NCBI GenBank assembly: GCA_003427395.1
Contig: BFEA01000049.1
Location: 3,121,184 to 3,185,183, forward strand
Reading direction: 5' to 3'
DNA: 64,000 bases
Source: Chara braunii
Taxonomy: Eukaryota; Streptophyta; Charophyceae; Charales; Characeae
The notes beneath the pieces were generated by a model, which was given only the letters and a program-made list of their open reading frames with translations, was not told the origin of the DNA and ran no database searches. Shown in pieces: positions 21,296 to 33,700 of this stretch; within the stretch, counting starts at the first letter, position 1; each line of letters starts with the position of its first letter. The translations under genes and the position numbers were made by a program.

Positions 21296-21808
21296 GTGTG
21301 GGGCAGTGATAAGGCTTGGGCGTTGGACGATAGGCGGCCCAGGGTCGTGTGGGCGCAGCGGGAAGGCTTTGTGGTGACATAGGGGTGTACACTGGGTGAT
21401 GAGAGCTCGCTGATGTGGCATTTAAGCCGAGGTGGAACTGCATTTCGCTGTTGGTTGTGCCGAGAGACTTGTCATTCGCGACATTTCGGATTTCCGTCAC
21501 TTCTGACAGTTCAAGATACTGTCTTTGGAAACATTGAGTTGACGTCATCTTCCCTCTCCTCCTCCTTTGTCTCTCTCCTCTCCCCTTTCGTCCGTGTATG
21601 ATCTCGGCCCTGGCCCTTCGTCTACAACTCGAGGCCAGGGCATTCACACCCTGATGAATGATGAGAGTGTTCGATTGCAGTCCGAGTCAGGTCTGAGTCA
21701 GTCCAAGGTATCTCAAGTCTTCCGCTTGCATCTGTATAACTCTGTATTATCTGGTCGGTTCTGGGAATCTGCGCCATACTTATGACTGTGTTTCACGAGT
21801 ATGCAACA
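21296..21808 (+). repeat. 5' LTR of element B (left edge uncertain)
   Basis: 21651-21808 matches 29687-29848 with about six differences in 160 bp. The left edge is set at TGTGGGGCA (21296) because the 3' LTR also starts TGTGGGGCA (28642), but the next 150 bases do not match, so the U3 may be replaced or the edge wrong. Confidence 0.6.
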
Positions 21809-21811
21809 GTT

Positions 21812-21823
21812 TGGTATCGGAGC
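21812..21823 (+). other. Primer-binding site of element B
   Basis: TGGTATCGGAGC, three bases after the LTR end ACA; same variant as in elements A and C. Confidence 0.8.
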
Positions 21824-21847
21824 AGACCAGCATTGGATGACTCACTA

Positions 21848-21848
<1 letters not shown>

Positions 21849-21886
<38 letters not shown>

Positions 21887-21912
21887 TTGATTGATTGATT
21901 GATTGATTGATT
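21849..21912 (+). repeat. (GATT)n microsatellite
   Basis: About 15 GATT units with one slip, in the leader of element B; same unit as at 2207-2300. Confidence 0.9.
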
Positions 21913-22664
21913 ATCAATACCTGCACTCTGTTATCATTAAATCGCAAGTTGCAATTTTTTTTTTCCTTTTCTCGCACTTTCTTAGTTAATTAGGTCGTTA
22001 AAATTGTAATTTACTAATTTTAGGTTTGCGACATTTCTTCATATCGCGCAATTAGGAAATCGTTAATTACGAGTAAACCTAATTAGCGCTAATTAGGGTT
22101 AGTCCTAACCTAATCTAAACGACCTACCTAGCCTATCGGAAGTAAGTGCCAGCCAGACACCGCGCCAGTTAAGGCTGATCAGGCCTGAGCTAGGCCATAT
22201 TCGAACTGCAACTTCACGGAACTTTCACTTTTTGCAAACTGCATCTTTTTTGCGATTGAAAGGTTGAATCTTTCCAGCAAATTGTGTATCTTCCTGCTAC
22301 CATTCATCTTCTACTATATAATATAAATCAAGATGATAAAAATATAGATAAGAAAATACAAATTTAAAATAAAACTATATATCGAATTTACAGATTGACC
22401 TCATGATGATGCTAAAATCTCCCGACGAAATTTCATGATTTTTTTCGAAAAAGTTATGTCTAAATGTTTAAACTTGCTTAAACTTATTCATTTCTTTTAT
22501 CGATGCAAATTTCAATATTTTGATTAAAGATTTAACTTTTGTGAAATTAATTAGACTTCGAGGTCAGGGGACACAGGGACTGTCTGTGCATTGTGTGCCT
22601 CTCTGCCCCTCCTCCCCACCCAACCTTCTCTTCTCCTCTCGGTATACGGTTGCCAGCATCCGGA

Positions 22665-22880
22665 CACGTCAGCAGAGTGCCACCTCAGCAGTGACATGTC
22701 AGCAGAGTGCCACGTCAGCAGGTGCCACCTCAGCGGTGACACGTCAGATGAGTGCCACCTCAGCAGTGACACATCGGCAGAGTGCCACGTCAGCAGGTGC
22801 CACCTCAGCAGTGACACGTCAGCAGAGTGCCACGTCAGCAGGTGCCACATCAGCAGTGACACATCAGCAGTGACACATCT
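22665..22880 (+). repeat. Minisatellite with repeated CACGTCAG cores
   Basis: A tandem array of GTGCCAC[C/G]TCAGCAG and GTGACACGTCAGCAG subunits (about 14-15 bp), grouped in higher-order units of roughly 45 bp. Six CACGTCAG cores occur, the ACGT type recognised by plant bZIP factors. Confidence 0.8.
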
Positions 22881-22981
22881 TGATGCACCGCAGCCAACGA
22901 CTGGTCGAGCGCGGATCTGCAGGAGCCAAGCCTGAACAGGAACTGAGCACCCCTCGGATACCTCACAGACCACGCACGACC

Positions 22982-24660
22982 ATGGCTGCTAGCTCTGACA
23001 ACACTGCACCAGGTAGCCCCAAGAGGCCGGTTACCCCTCTTCTCCCAGTTCAGCAGGCCGATGAAATGCTCCTAGCGTTCCTCGACCGTCTCCAGCACTA
23101 TTCGGAGACAACGGCAGCTGACCTACGCAAGTGGGAAGAAGAGGAAGCCGCCCGCCAGCAGGCAGAGGCAGCAGTAGCACGTCAGTGGTCCGCAGCAGAA
23201 GCTGCAGCAGCCGCACGGTTGCAGCAGCAGCAGCTCGAGGCAGATCAGAACCAGGCTTGTTACCAAGCCACGATGGATCTTGCTCGCAACGAACCCACAT
23301 ATGTCAGGCTACTTCGACAACAGCATTTCCAAGAGACCGAAGAACAAGCCCGGCCTACCGATGAAGAACGCACCAAGGAAGGGACAGCAGTACTAATGAC
23401 ATGCAATTGGCAGCAACGTGAACTGCTCGCCATGCGGCAGGTCCTCATCCGCCATGAAACAACACTCAAGGCACTGGACAAGAGGATCTCGACCCTGCAG
23501 ACCGAGAACAGCTCACTACAGGCCGCCAACAGCCAGCAGCAGATGCTCAACAGCCAGCAGCAGACACTTAACCATCAGCTGCAGGCAGATATCAGCAACG
23601 GGTTGGCACAACTGTCATCAGCTGCGTCAACGGGCAGTGCAACAGTCGACTGCAGCCCAGGTTTGGCCGCACAGGCAAAGCAATTGGAGGAGCGCTTCAA
23701 TCATTTAGTCGCTCGGCGACATCAGCAAGTTTGCTGGAGTGTCGACAGTCAGCAATCAGCTGCAGACGCTCAGTGACCGCGTTGACCAAAGACCGGCCGC
23801 TGCCGCCAAGGAATGGAAGATGCCGAACTTCAAGATCGAGAAGTTCGACGACTATCACAAGACGGACCCGCTGCAATGGTGGATGGCCTTCAACGCAGAG
23901 GCGGATGTACATCATACACCCGCCCATCGACGGCTGGACGCTCTATACCTCCAACTCATTGGAGGAGCGCAGGTCTTCATGACGCATATGGCGGTCACAT
24001 TGGAGTGCACCATCGCCACCCTCCACACCAAGATCACCTGGGAGGAATTTGAGAAGAAGTGGAAGACCCGGTTCATGGTCAACAACGACAAGCGTCACGC
24101 CATGAACAAGATCTTCCGCATCTACCAAGGCCAGCAAACATCACGAGAATGGCTGACGGAGTGGCAAAGACTCGTCGCCACCCCGGAGTTGGGCTTACCA
24201 TTCGACTCAATCCGGGCTGAATTCTTCGCTCGGTCATGCGACGCTTTGACAGCCGCGCTTGGTACCAAATTCCAATATGAGACCTTTGATGAGCTGATCT
24301 CAAAGGCAAGAGACCTGATCCAAGGTAACCGGCGCGCGGCCAACGAGACCCGCCAACAGCCCGGTTACGTGGAGAAAGGCAAGGGACAACGGACGCCGCA
24401 AGTAGCAGCAGTCCAACAAGGAACTAGTGAGGACCACGCAGCCGCTTCAACATCAAGTGATGGAGATGTGGCGGCAGCGATACCACCACGACGCACGAAA
24501 CCCCAAGGGGGCAAGAAGGCGAAAGAAGCGTCGGCGGATGGAGCACGACAGGCACCATGGACGGAATTTGGCATTACTGAAGAAATGTTCAAGTTGCGAT
24601 AGAAACGGTAATGTTGTTTATGGTGCAACAGCACCAAACACGTCACCAGTGCCTGACTCG
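22982..24660 (+). pseudogene. gag: Element B gag (broken)
   Basis: Start chosen at 22982 (ATGG context, MAASSDN). Residues 1-about 230 are Ala/Gln/Glu-rich and coiled-coil-like (repeated LNSQQQ near 23540-23580). After a frameshift near 23730-23780 the capsid domain follows (about 23815-24330: FKIEKFDDYHKTDPLQWW, EWLTEWQRL, KFQYETFDELI). The zinc knuckle at about 24613-24655 reads [12 protein letters not shown], with the last Cys only reachable through a one-base frameshift near 24646. Structural protein of the retrotransposon particle; the frameshifts make it non-functional. Confidence 0.85.
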
Positions 24661-27600
24661 ACAAGGACAAGGAAAATGTCAAGCATTCGGGCTCGGGAAA
24701 CTGAGCACCGCGGGAAGTGCAGCGACATCATTTCCCAGTCCGCCGGAGTCGGCTGCCTTGCTAGCAGCCTCTCTCACATCCGGGGACATCGCGGTAGTCG
24801 CAAGTTCTCGCGTTGAGTATGAGAACTATGTTGTCGAGCTGGTCCCACCGTTGAACCAGCCTCTCCACATGCAAGATTCAAGAGTATGCGCGGCAGTTCC
24901 GCCGTCGGACAACGAACCGGTCGCTTCGCCAGCCCTTTTATCGGAGGATCCGTCAACTTGGATGAGCCTTGAGGATCTCGATCCGATGACAGTTGAGGAC
25001 TTCCAATGGTTGCCTCTTCCCTCCACCGGTTCCTTGCCAACTCCGCATTGCAATGCCATAATGGCACATCTACGCGAATACTTGCACGCTGCAGTACCAC
25101 CTCCGTCGACGGACGGCGGAGTAGCGGTTGTTGATCTTTGTAATTATCTTGCGAAGATCGACCGCGAGTACGCAACGCAACGGTACGTCGACAACAACGC
25201 GCCGCTCCTCTACATCCGCATTCAGATCGGAAAGGCGACCTGCAGTGCCTTGGTCGATTGTGGAGCGACTCGCAACTACATCAGCCAAGACTTCATGGCA
25301 CGCGTCGGGCTTGGCCCGCGCGTTCGAAGGAAAAGTCAGCCTACGCACGTCACGTTGGCCGATGGTCACACACAAAAGTCAATCGACCGATGCGTTGACT
25401 CGGCGCCCGTGTACTTTGCCTCGCTAGCAAGCGAGGCCGTGTCTTTCGACATATTGGACACCAAGTTCGATATGATCCTAGGCATGTCGTGGCTGCAAAG
25501 CGAAGACCACCCGGTGAACTTCCATCGCCGCACCGTTCACGTTCGTGATCGGCGTGGTGAACTATTCCCGTGTACGGTGTCGCTTCCTCATCCTTCGATT
25601 GGTTGTCACGTGGTATCCGCGGCGAGCATTCGCCAATCCATCCGGCGGAACGACATCGAGGAGATGGGCATATGTTTTCTTCACGCCCTCCTACCCGGTG
25701 ATCAGCCCAAGACGGATATGTCGGACCCATGCATCATTGAGCTGTTGGACAACTATGAGGATGTCTTTCAAGCTCCCGCCGGAGTCGTACCGGATCGCCC
25801 CATACGCCACGGGATCACTCTCGAGGACGACGTCGTACCTCCGCGCGGATGTATCTACCGCACGAGCGAAGAGGAACTACAAGTGCTTCGGGCACAACTA
25901 GACGACCTCTTGGCCAAGGGCTGGATTCGCCCTAGCTGTTCGCCATACGGTGCTCCCGTTCTCTTCGTCCGGAAGAAGAACGAGGACCTTCGTTTGTGTA
26001 TCGACTATCGTAAACTCAACGCACAAACGATCAAGAATGTCGGCCCTAAATGATCTTCTCGAGCGACTCGGCGGCGTCAAGTACTTCTCGAAGCTTGACC
26101 TCAAGTCCGGTTATCACAACATCGAGATTCAGCCAAGAGATCGGTACAAAACCGCTTTCAAGACGCGGTATGGGCACTTTGAGTGGATCGTCATGCCTTT
26201 CGGTCTCACCAATGCCCCGACTACTTTCCAGGCGGCTATGACGACGGAATTCCGCAACTTACTCGACCGCTCCGTACTCATTTACCTCGATGACATCTTG
26301 GTTTATAGTCGGTCGCTGGACGAGCATCTCGAGCACCTTCGCGCCGTATTGGAGCGGCTTCGTATCGCCAAGTACAAGGCAAACCGCGACAAGTGCGAGT
26401 TTGCCCAGCAAGAGCTGGAGTACCTGGGCCATTACGTCACGCCGCAAGGCATTCGTCCGCTCGTGGACAAGTTACAAGCTATTCAAGATTGGCCGGACCT
26501 CGAGTGTACTACCGACGTCCGCTCCTTTCTCGGCTTGGCATCGTACTACATGCGCTTCGTCAAAGGATTTCAACGCATCGCTGCACCATTGTCGCGACTT
26601 CAGTCCCCTTTGGTGCCTTTCGAGTTCAGCAACGAGGCCCGACATGCGTTTCACACACTGAAGACGGCTTTGCTTCAAGCTCCCGTCTTAAGCATCTATG
26701 ACCCGACGTTGCCTACCAAAGTGACTACGGACGCTTTGGGTTACGACATTGGCGCGGTTTTGGAACAACATGACGGCACAGACTAGCATCCGGTTGAGTA
26801 CTTCAGCCAAAATGTGCCGCCCATCAACACTCTTGATGATGCGAGGAAGAAGGAACTCCTAGCTTTTGTCACCGTACTTAAGCGTTGGCGTCACTTTCTC
26901 CTCGGGCGTCGACGATTCACGTGGGCAACGGACAACAATCCGTTGACGTATTACAAGACGCAAGACAGTGAGCAGCACAGTCAGTCGGTGGATGTACTTC
27001 ATTGACCAGTTCGACTTCACCTCCAAGCACATTCCGGGCTCCTCGAACAAGGTGGCGGATGCTCTCTCGCGAAGACCCGATCTTTGTGCCATGGTGCACT
27101 CCACGTTCGGCCTCGACGAGGACCTCCAACAGCATTTCGTAAACGGCTACAAGTCGGATCCGGGATTCTCCATACTCTACGCGGACTTATCATTGGACCA
27201 ACCGTCGACAAGCGACTATCGCATCATCGACGGCTACTTACTCCTCCATACACGAGGCAACGACTTGTTGTGTGTTCCCCAAGACCGCATCTTGCGTACT
27301 CGCCTCCTTGGCGAATACCATGATTCGCGGCTGGCGGGACACCTTGGCGTCGCATGCACACTAGCACGACTCTGCCAGCGATTTCACTGGCCGGACATCA
27401 TCAGTGACGTCAACCCGTACATTCAGTCATGTGCAGTTTGCAACCGGAACAAAGGGCGCCATCAGCTCCCTTACGATGAACTGAAACCATTGCCGATTCC
27501 TCGGGCACCGGGTCTCTCCATTGCTATGGATGTGACCGGTCCTTTCCCTCACGATTGCCTTGGTCATGATGGTATTCTCACGGTCGTCGACCGTTTGAGC

Positions 27601-28484
27601 AAGTACGCTCGATTTCTTTCGTGCAAGTATCATGCGACGGCTCCCGAGCTCGCACGTCTTTTGCATACCGGCTGGTTTTGCAGCCACGGCGTTCCGGAAG
27701 ACATCGTCAGCGACCGCGACACTCGTTTCATCTTGGCCTTTAGGACGACACTCATGGTGGAATCCGGCACCATCATGAAACCGAGCTCCGCACGGCATCC
27801 TCAAACGGATGGGAAAACGGAACATGTGCATCAGACTGCGCAGATGATGCTCCACACGCTCATCCGCCCGGATCAGAAGGATTGGGTTGACCGCCTTCCC
27901 GACACCGAGTTCGCCTACAACACTTCGGTGCACCCGGCGATCGGCGTGACTCCATTCGAGTTGCACCACGGTGGACGGAAAGGACGTAGCTTCGCAGACA
28001 TTTTGCTTTCACGGGTTGCCGATATAGACGCCGGTTGCTCCCCTGCTTCTACATGCAAAAGGCTCAGGTCCGTATGCAGGAGCAAGCGAACCGGCGTCGC
28101 ATCCCATGTCCAATTCGCGCTGGTGACCTAGTTTGGGTCGCCTCCGAGTAATTCGCGCTCGAGCAGGACGTCTCGCGCAAGCTCCTCCCGAAGTGGTTTT
28201 GACCATGGATGGTCACTTCAGCAGCTGGCGACGACCCCGCGGCTCCATCATTCATCGTTGAGATTCCCGCGCATTTGATGGTCCACCCGATCTTTCACGC
28301 TTCAAAGTTGGCGGTTTACACTCCAGCCTCCGCAGCGGACTTCCCGGGCAGACGGTCACAGGACCCTCCTTCAATGGATGGTCATCAAGAGGTCGACCGC
28401 GTTCGCACGCATCACAAGCATGGCAACAAGTCGATGCGGTACAAAGTTACATTCAAGCAATGCGATCCGAACGACACACGCTGA
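24661..28484 (+). pseudogene. pol: Element B pol: protease, RT, RNase H, integrase, chromodomain-like tail (broken)
   Basis: Protease near 25250 with [11 protein letters not shown] (D-x-G-A kept). RT from about 25740: [24 protein letters not shown], then a break at about 26045 with loss of a few codons, [20 protein letters not shown] and YLDDILVY (about 26280). RNase H near 26700-26940, with a TAG at 26784 where Trp is usual. Frameshift near 26965. Integrase from about 27310: H-x4-H in HDSRLAGH, C-x2-C in CAVC, acidic residues in AMDVTGPF, VSDRDTRF and DGKTEH. Frameshift near 28050, then HLMVHPIFHASKL of the GPY/F module. At least four breaks; dead. Confidence 0.9.
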
Positions 28485-28630
28485 ATCTCAAGAGCTGATC
28501 TGAAGGCGACAGCACCCCTCATCTTCGCGCATTACGAAAAACAGCGANTTGCTAAGGAAGCTGCCCAACCTGCCCGCCCTGTACGGACATCGGACAGACA
28601 GCTTCGCCCTCGCAGTTAGCTCGGTCTTTC

Positions 28631-28641
28631 AAGGGGGGGAG
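28631..28641 (+). other. Polypurine tract of element B
   Basis: AAGGGGGGGAG immediately before the TG of the 3' LTR. Confidence 0.7.
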
Positions 28642-29848
28642 TGTGGGGCATACTGAGCCACACGGGCCCCAGTTAGGGCCCGGTTCCAGACATGCAGGGT
28701 TAGCCTAAGGGACGATGGTTCAGATGAGGCCCAGAGGGGCCTGGACCATGACGGTTCAGGCAGGCCCAGGCCAAACGGCCACAAGGTGGTACCGGTCCGG
28801 CCTAGGACCTACCGGCGGCACTTCAGAGGCTNNNNNNNNNNNNNNNNNNNNNNNNNNNNNNNNNNNNNNNNNNNNNNNNNNNNNNNNNNNNNNNNNNNNN
28901 NNNNNNNNNNNNNNNNNNNNNNNNNNNNNNNNNNNNNNNNNNNNNNNNNNNNNNNNNNNNNNNNNNNNNNNNNNNNNNNNNNNNNNNNNNNNNNNNNNNN
29001 NNNNNNNNNNNNNNNNNNNNNNNNNNNNNNNNNNNNNNNNNNNNNNNNNNNNNNNNNNNNNNNNNNNNNNNNNNNNNNNNNNNNNNNNNNNNNNNNNNNN
29101 NNNNNNNNNNNNNNNNNNNNNNNNNNNNNNNNNNNNNNNNNNNNNNNNNNNNNNNNNNNNNNNNNNNNNNNNNNNNNNNNNNNNNNNNNNNNNNNNNNNN
29201 NNNNNNNNNNNNNNNNNNNNNNNNNNNNNNNNNNNNNNNNNNNNNNNNNNNNNNNNNNNNNNNNNNNNNNNNNNNNNNNNNNNNNNNNNNNNNNNNNNNN
29301 NNNNNNNNNNNNNNNNNNNNNNNNNNNNNNNNNNNNNNNNNNNNNNNNNNNNNNNNNNNNNNNNNNNNNNNNNNNNNNNNNNNNNNNNNNNNNNNNNNNN
29401 NNNNNNNNNNNNNNNNNNNNNNNNNNNNNNNNNNNNNNNNNNNNNNNNNNNNNNNNNNNNNNNNNNNNNNNNNNNNNNNNNNNNNNNNNNNNNNNNNNNN
29501 NNNNNNNNNNNNNNNNNNNNNNNNNNNNNNNNNNNNNNNNNNNNNNNNNNNNNNNNNNNNNNNNNNNNNNNNNNNNNNNNNNNNNNNNNNNNNNNNNNNN
29601 NNNNNNNNNNNNNNNNNNNNNNNNNNNNNNNNNNNNNNNNNNNNNNNNNNNNNNNNNNNNNNNNNNNNNNNNNNNNNNNNNNNNNNCACCCTGATGAATG
29701 ATGAGAGTGTTCGATTGCAGTCCGAGTCAGGTCTGAGTCAGTCCAAGGTATCTCAAGTCTTCCGCTTGCATCTGTATAACTTTGGATTATCTGGTTGGTT
29801 CTGGGAATCTGCGCCATACTTATGACTGTGTTTCATGAGTATTTAACA
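28642..29848 (+). repeat. 3' LTR of element B (contains assembly gap)
   Basis: Begins TGTGGGGCAT after the polypurine tract. The right 162 bp match the 5' LTR end. The middle is unknown (Ns 28832-29686), so true length cannot be given. Confidence 0.75.
28832..29686. other. Assembly gap (855 N)
   Basis: Run of N. Single Ns also occur at 28548 and 45221. Confidence 1.
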
Positions 29849-30710
29849 CGGTCACCATGCCAACCCGCTGGGACTAGTACATGCATGCTTTACCGCAAGT
29901 CCTTGGTTCTGCTTCTGTGCAATAGAGGTCATGTTGGGCATGCCAGCCCTTTAAGAGACGCTCGCCAGACCGTCTATAAACATTTCTGGCGGGTTCCGGA
30001 TTGAACCCTGGCTATGATCGTTGTCCTGTCTGCGACGTTAAATAATTCCTGAGGACCTTGGGGATTGTCCTTAAACTGCCTCTTGATCAGTCAGATCATA
30101 ACGGAAGTAAGGCTCGTTGCATGGGGTGGGCCAGATTGCACACCTTCAGACACGCTGCTCAACCAGATGCTCAGGACGTCGACACAAAGAAACTACTCAA
30201 GAGGGATACAGGTAGAGGGGGGATTCCAGTAACTGTTCGCTGAGATACTAATTAGATAAACTGTCATCCAGCATGCATCTCCACAGGTAAGGTATTTTTA
30301 TTTTTGATTATTTAGTTGTAAGGACTTGGTGACAACTAACAGATAATTGCAGATAGGATAGGTCATTCTTTGCTGCATTGCATTTTGCTTCAGAATAATC
30401 TAAAAATAGAAGTAGTGTTACCTGTAGGATCTGACACTAGTTGCTGTTTACCACTTGACTACTTGTATCCAGGCTGACCGAAGCTAAGTGGAATATAATA
30501 CTCGGTTGGGTGTAATCAGTGTGGATTCTGGTTTAGACCACACACCACTGTAGCTCATGAGTGAAGCAGGCAGTAGTGAGGAGGAGGAACGAGTAGTGGA
30601 ACCTCTTAGAGTCTCTCAGCCGTCCGATCACTTTCCAAGAGTTAGCTCCAGGAGAGGAAAGGAGGCTGCGGAGGGAAGTCGGGGAGAGGGAGGCATATCG
30701 GAGGTCTAGG
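29849..30710 (+). mobile_element. Leader plus gag N-terminus of an element D-type retrotransposon (fragment)
   Basis: 29849-30556 is homologous to the reverse complement of about 55760-56490: shared TCACCATGCCAACCC, AATAATTCCT, AAACTGCCTCTTGATCAG-like and TGTAGGATCTGAC-like blocks. A gag start ATG at 30557 (MSEAGSSEEEERVVEPLR) corresponds to MSDEEDTGEDDRRILR at 55759 (minus). The frame ends at 30708, where LINE sequence takes over. It has no LTR or primer site of its own. Confidence 0.7.
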
Positions 30711-33700
30711 GCACACCAGCCAATGATGCGCATTTGATTCCCACCCCCACTCACACCTACTGCAGGTAAGGGAGATCTGCATGCCCCTATCGGCTAGCCA
30801 TACTGTTGTAGGAACTGTCATCAGAGACTGCTGCCACTGTAGGCAGGCATCTCTTCGGGATGGCAGGCGGGGCAATAGTTGCTAGAAGGCTTAACCAGTT
30901 AGGCTGAGCCAACTCGGAGTCCTTATATCTACTGAATCTTTCTTGCGCCAACTGCATCGGCTTCTTTCTCACTCTGACCCGATGCAACTTGGACACCTAT
31001 CTTCGTCTTACACGTAATGAGCGGTACCATTCTGATTAAGCCCGCTGGTTGTGCATTCAACTCCCAGCCCTTTGTTAAAGGCGCGGTTCGGAAATTCTCA
31101 GCAGGACCCAACAGCGTAGGTTTCTTTCTTTCTTTGTTCCCTTCCAACACACAAGCATCCATCAGTCCCTTTTGTAGAGGGCACTGCTATGTTCGTCAGG
31201 TACGTCAGTCGGGCTTGTGACGATAGGGCCAGTGGCAGCCGGCATTCTTCCACCTCCATACCCATAGCTAGGTCGGGTCCCAGCACCTTCCACACCCTGC
31301 CTGGTGAGTCATCCGCAAATACCCAAGTTTCAGCTTGTTGTTCCTCTCCCCCCCTTAGAATATTCGCCCACTGAAGGGGGATGGCAGCAATCAGCTTCAA
31401 CAGGTTACTTTCCACATGGTGGAGGCGGGGGAGCAGCCTTTTAAGAAATTCTGCTGTGATCCAGGTCCCTCGGTGCTCATCCCATATATGCTTCACCATG
31501 AGGATCCCTTTTTCAGCCCAGGATCTCCCAAAGGATCCCGGGATGTCTCCTGCTGTGAAGGTTTCGTGGTCCGGCAGCAGAATAAACTGATTCTCGAACA
31601 ATAGTTGGTTGGCTACCTCACGCCTTGATCCGGGTTCCTTGGAAGCACGAGGAAACAACTTATTCCACCCACAGAGGATACCTCTCCAAACCTTAGATTA
31701 GGGTCTTCGATTGCAGAAAGAGGGCAGGAGGCAGCAAGTCCATACATTGTTGTGACCGCTCAGAGCCCATTCTTTACCTAAAATATATTCCGCCATTTTA
31801 GCCCAGAGCTTTGACTGGTCTTCAAACATGGCCTTGACAATCCATTTAGCCAGCAGGGCCAAATTTTGGTGTCAGGGGTCCAGTATGCCCAAACCCCCTT
31901 CAGATTTGTGGAGGGTTACTGCTTCCCACGCTGCCTTTGACATGAAACCTTCCTCCTCGTTGGCCGCTGGCTACCAAAGGTATCTTGCAGCTTCCCTCTT
32001 GATCCGAGAGTAGGCCGCATCTCTCAGTAGAACTACGGATAGTGGGAACCACAGCAGGGAGAAGGCTGCCGTAGAGACTGCCAACGCTCTCCCAAACAAT
32101 GAGAGCTTACGATTCCTTTGACATCCACAAATTCTTGCTGCTACCCTGTCTGACAGTAGCTGGTCTTGTGCCGCCGAGCAGTCTGAAAGTGACACCTGGA
32201 ACCCCAAGAAGCGCTCAAGAGTTTTCTGTGGGGACCTGCCTCATGCCCCAATCCACTTGTAAAGTAAATAAATCAAGTAGGAAGTACGTAGACTTATTCC
32301 AACTTATTTATGACTCAGAAAGAAAACAATAAACATCCAAAACATTTCGAAGTTCAGCTAAAGCTACCGAAGTTCTCACATGCTATTGTAAGGTCATCAG
32401 CAAGTGGCCCCCCTTTCCAATGGAGGGAGTTACTCAGTCTCAAGCTCGGAATAAGGGGGTTAGCCCTTACATTGTCGAGGAGGACCTCTAATTGAATGAC
32501 AAACAATAGAGGGGGCACATGACACCCCTATCTTAGTGAGCGTGTTAGTGAAATCCATCAGATAATTGGCCATTAACAATTACCGAAGAGATAGACTGGG
32601 AATACATTGCTCTTACCCACTGATAGAAGCCAGCACCAAAACCCATCCTTTTAAGGGTTGTTGACACGAGAACCCAACCTACTTTGTCATAGGCTTTCTC
32701 CATATCCAGGAGGAGGATCACAACCTCTCTTTTTTCTCTATTGATTATTTCCAAGGCTTGAACCGTAGTGATAATATTTTCAAAAATTGACCGGCCCTTT
32801 ACAAATGCCCCTTGTTCCCAACCTACCAAACTTGGGAGGTGGTCTGCAAGGCAAAGAGCCAAAGCCTTAGCCAAAATCTTGTATGCCACATTTAATAAAG
32901 AGATTGGCCTATAGTTTCGAACCTCTCTCCTATCGCCTTTTTTGTACAGCAGGGAGATCACACCTTTGACAAAGCCGGGAGGGAGGAAACCGGTACGTAG
33001 AGCACTGTTGTAGATTTGACATAGAAACGGTGCAAATGCATCCCATGCACTCACGAAGAGTTCTACGGGAAGACTGTCAACGCCCGGCCACTTGCCCAGG
33101 GCAATCTGCTTAACGGCTCCTTGCAATCCCTCCTCGGTGAAGGGTGCGTCTAAAGCGAGCTTGGCTTCTGTTGATAGATGGACTTTAGTTCTCTTCCAGA
33201 AGTTTGAATCTACAGATAAATCTGAATCAAATTCATTGTACGACCTTCCGGCTGAGACTATATCCCTAAAGTATTTCAGTGCATACATACACATGGAGGG
33301 TGTGTCTGAAGCGGAAGCAGTGTCTATCGCAAAATGATGGGGGAGTTCCTTTATTAATGGCTTTGTTTGGTGAGGAATCAAAGACTTGAAAGTGTCTTTT
33401 GTCATTCTATCGTATCCTGTCCGACCCTTCAATCTGAGCCACTCCAGCCATTCCTTCTGTTTTCGGGACTCTACCAGTTCCAAGTTGCACAATGCTGATT
33501 TCCATTTTTCATACCAATATAAGTCAGCGAACGGGTCACACCCCATATTGCTTTCAGCCTCTTGAACTTGTCTACGCAGGGACGCTTCTTTCCAATTTCG
33601 ATTGGCGGCTTTGATTCTTGAAAAGACCATAAGGGCTTCTCTAATCATGTTCAGTCCCACCTCCGCCCACTGTTCTTCTTAATTGAACAGGTCCTGGGCT

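Larger units (their letters stand above)
21824..22981 (+). other. Untranslated leader of element B
   Basis: A strongly AT-rich part (about 21950-22560) is followed by a GC-richer part holding a minisatellite. No coding content is recognised before the gag start at 22982. Confidence 0.55.
21296..29848 (+). mobile_element. Element B: Ty3/gypsy retrotransposon
   Basis: LTR, primer site, long leader with microsatellite and ACGT-core minisatellite, gag, pol, polypurine tract, LTR, in standard Ty3/gypsy order (RT-RNase H before integrase). LTR ends differ by about 4 percent over the part that can be compared. All frames are broken. It lies between a family-2 LTR (left) and a fragment of the element D family (right). 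Confidence 0.85.

Noticed and set aside
22551-22973. Trp/His/Ser-repeat frames on both strands
   Set aside because: Products of the minisatellite in the element B leader; the three phases are equally open because the unit lacks stops.
28715-29817. Frames running through N-runs (also 48431-49829)
   Set aside because: Their length is created by unknown bases in the gaps.
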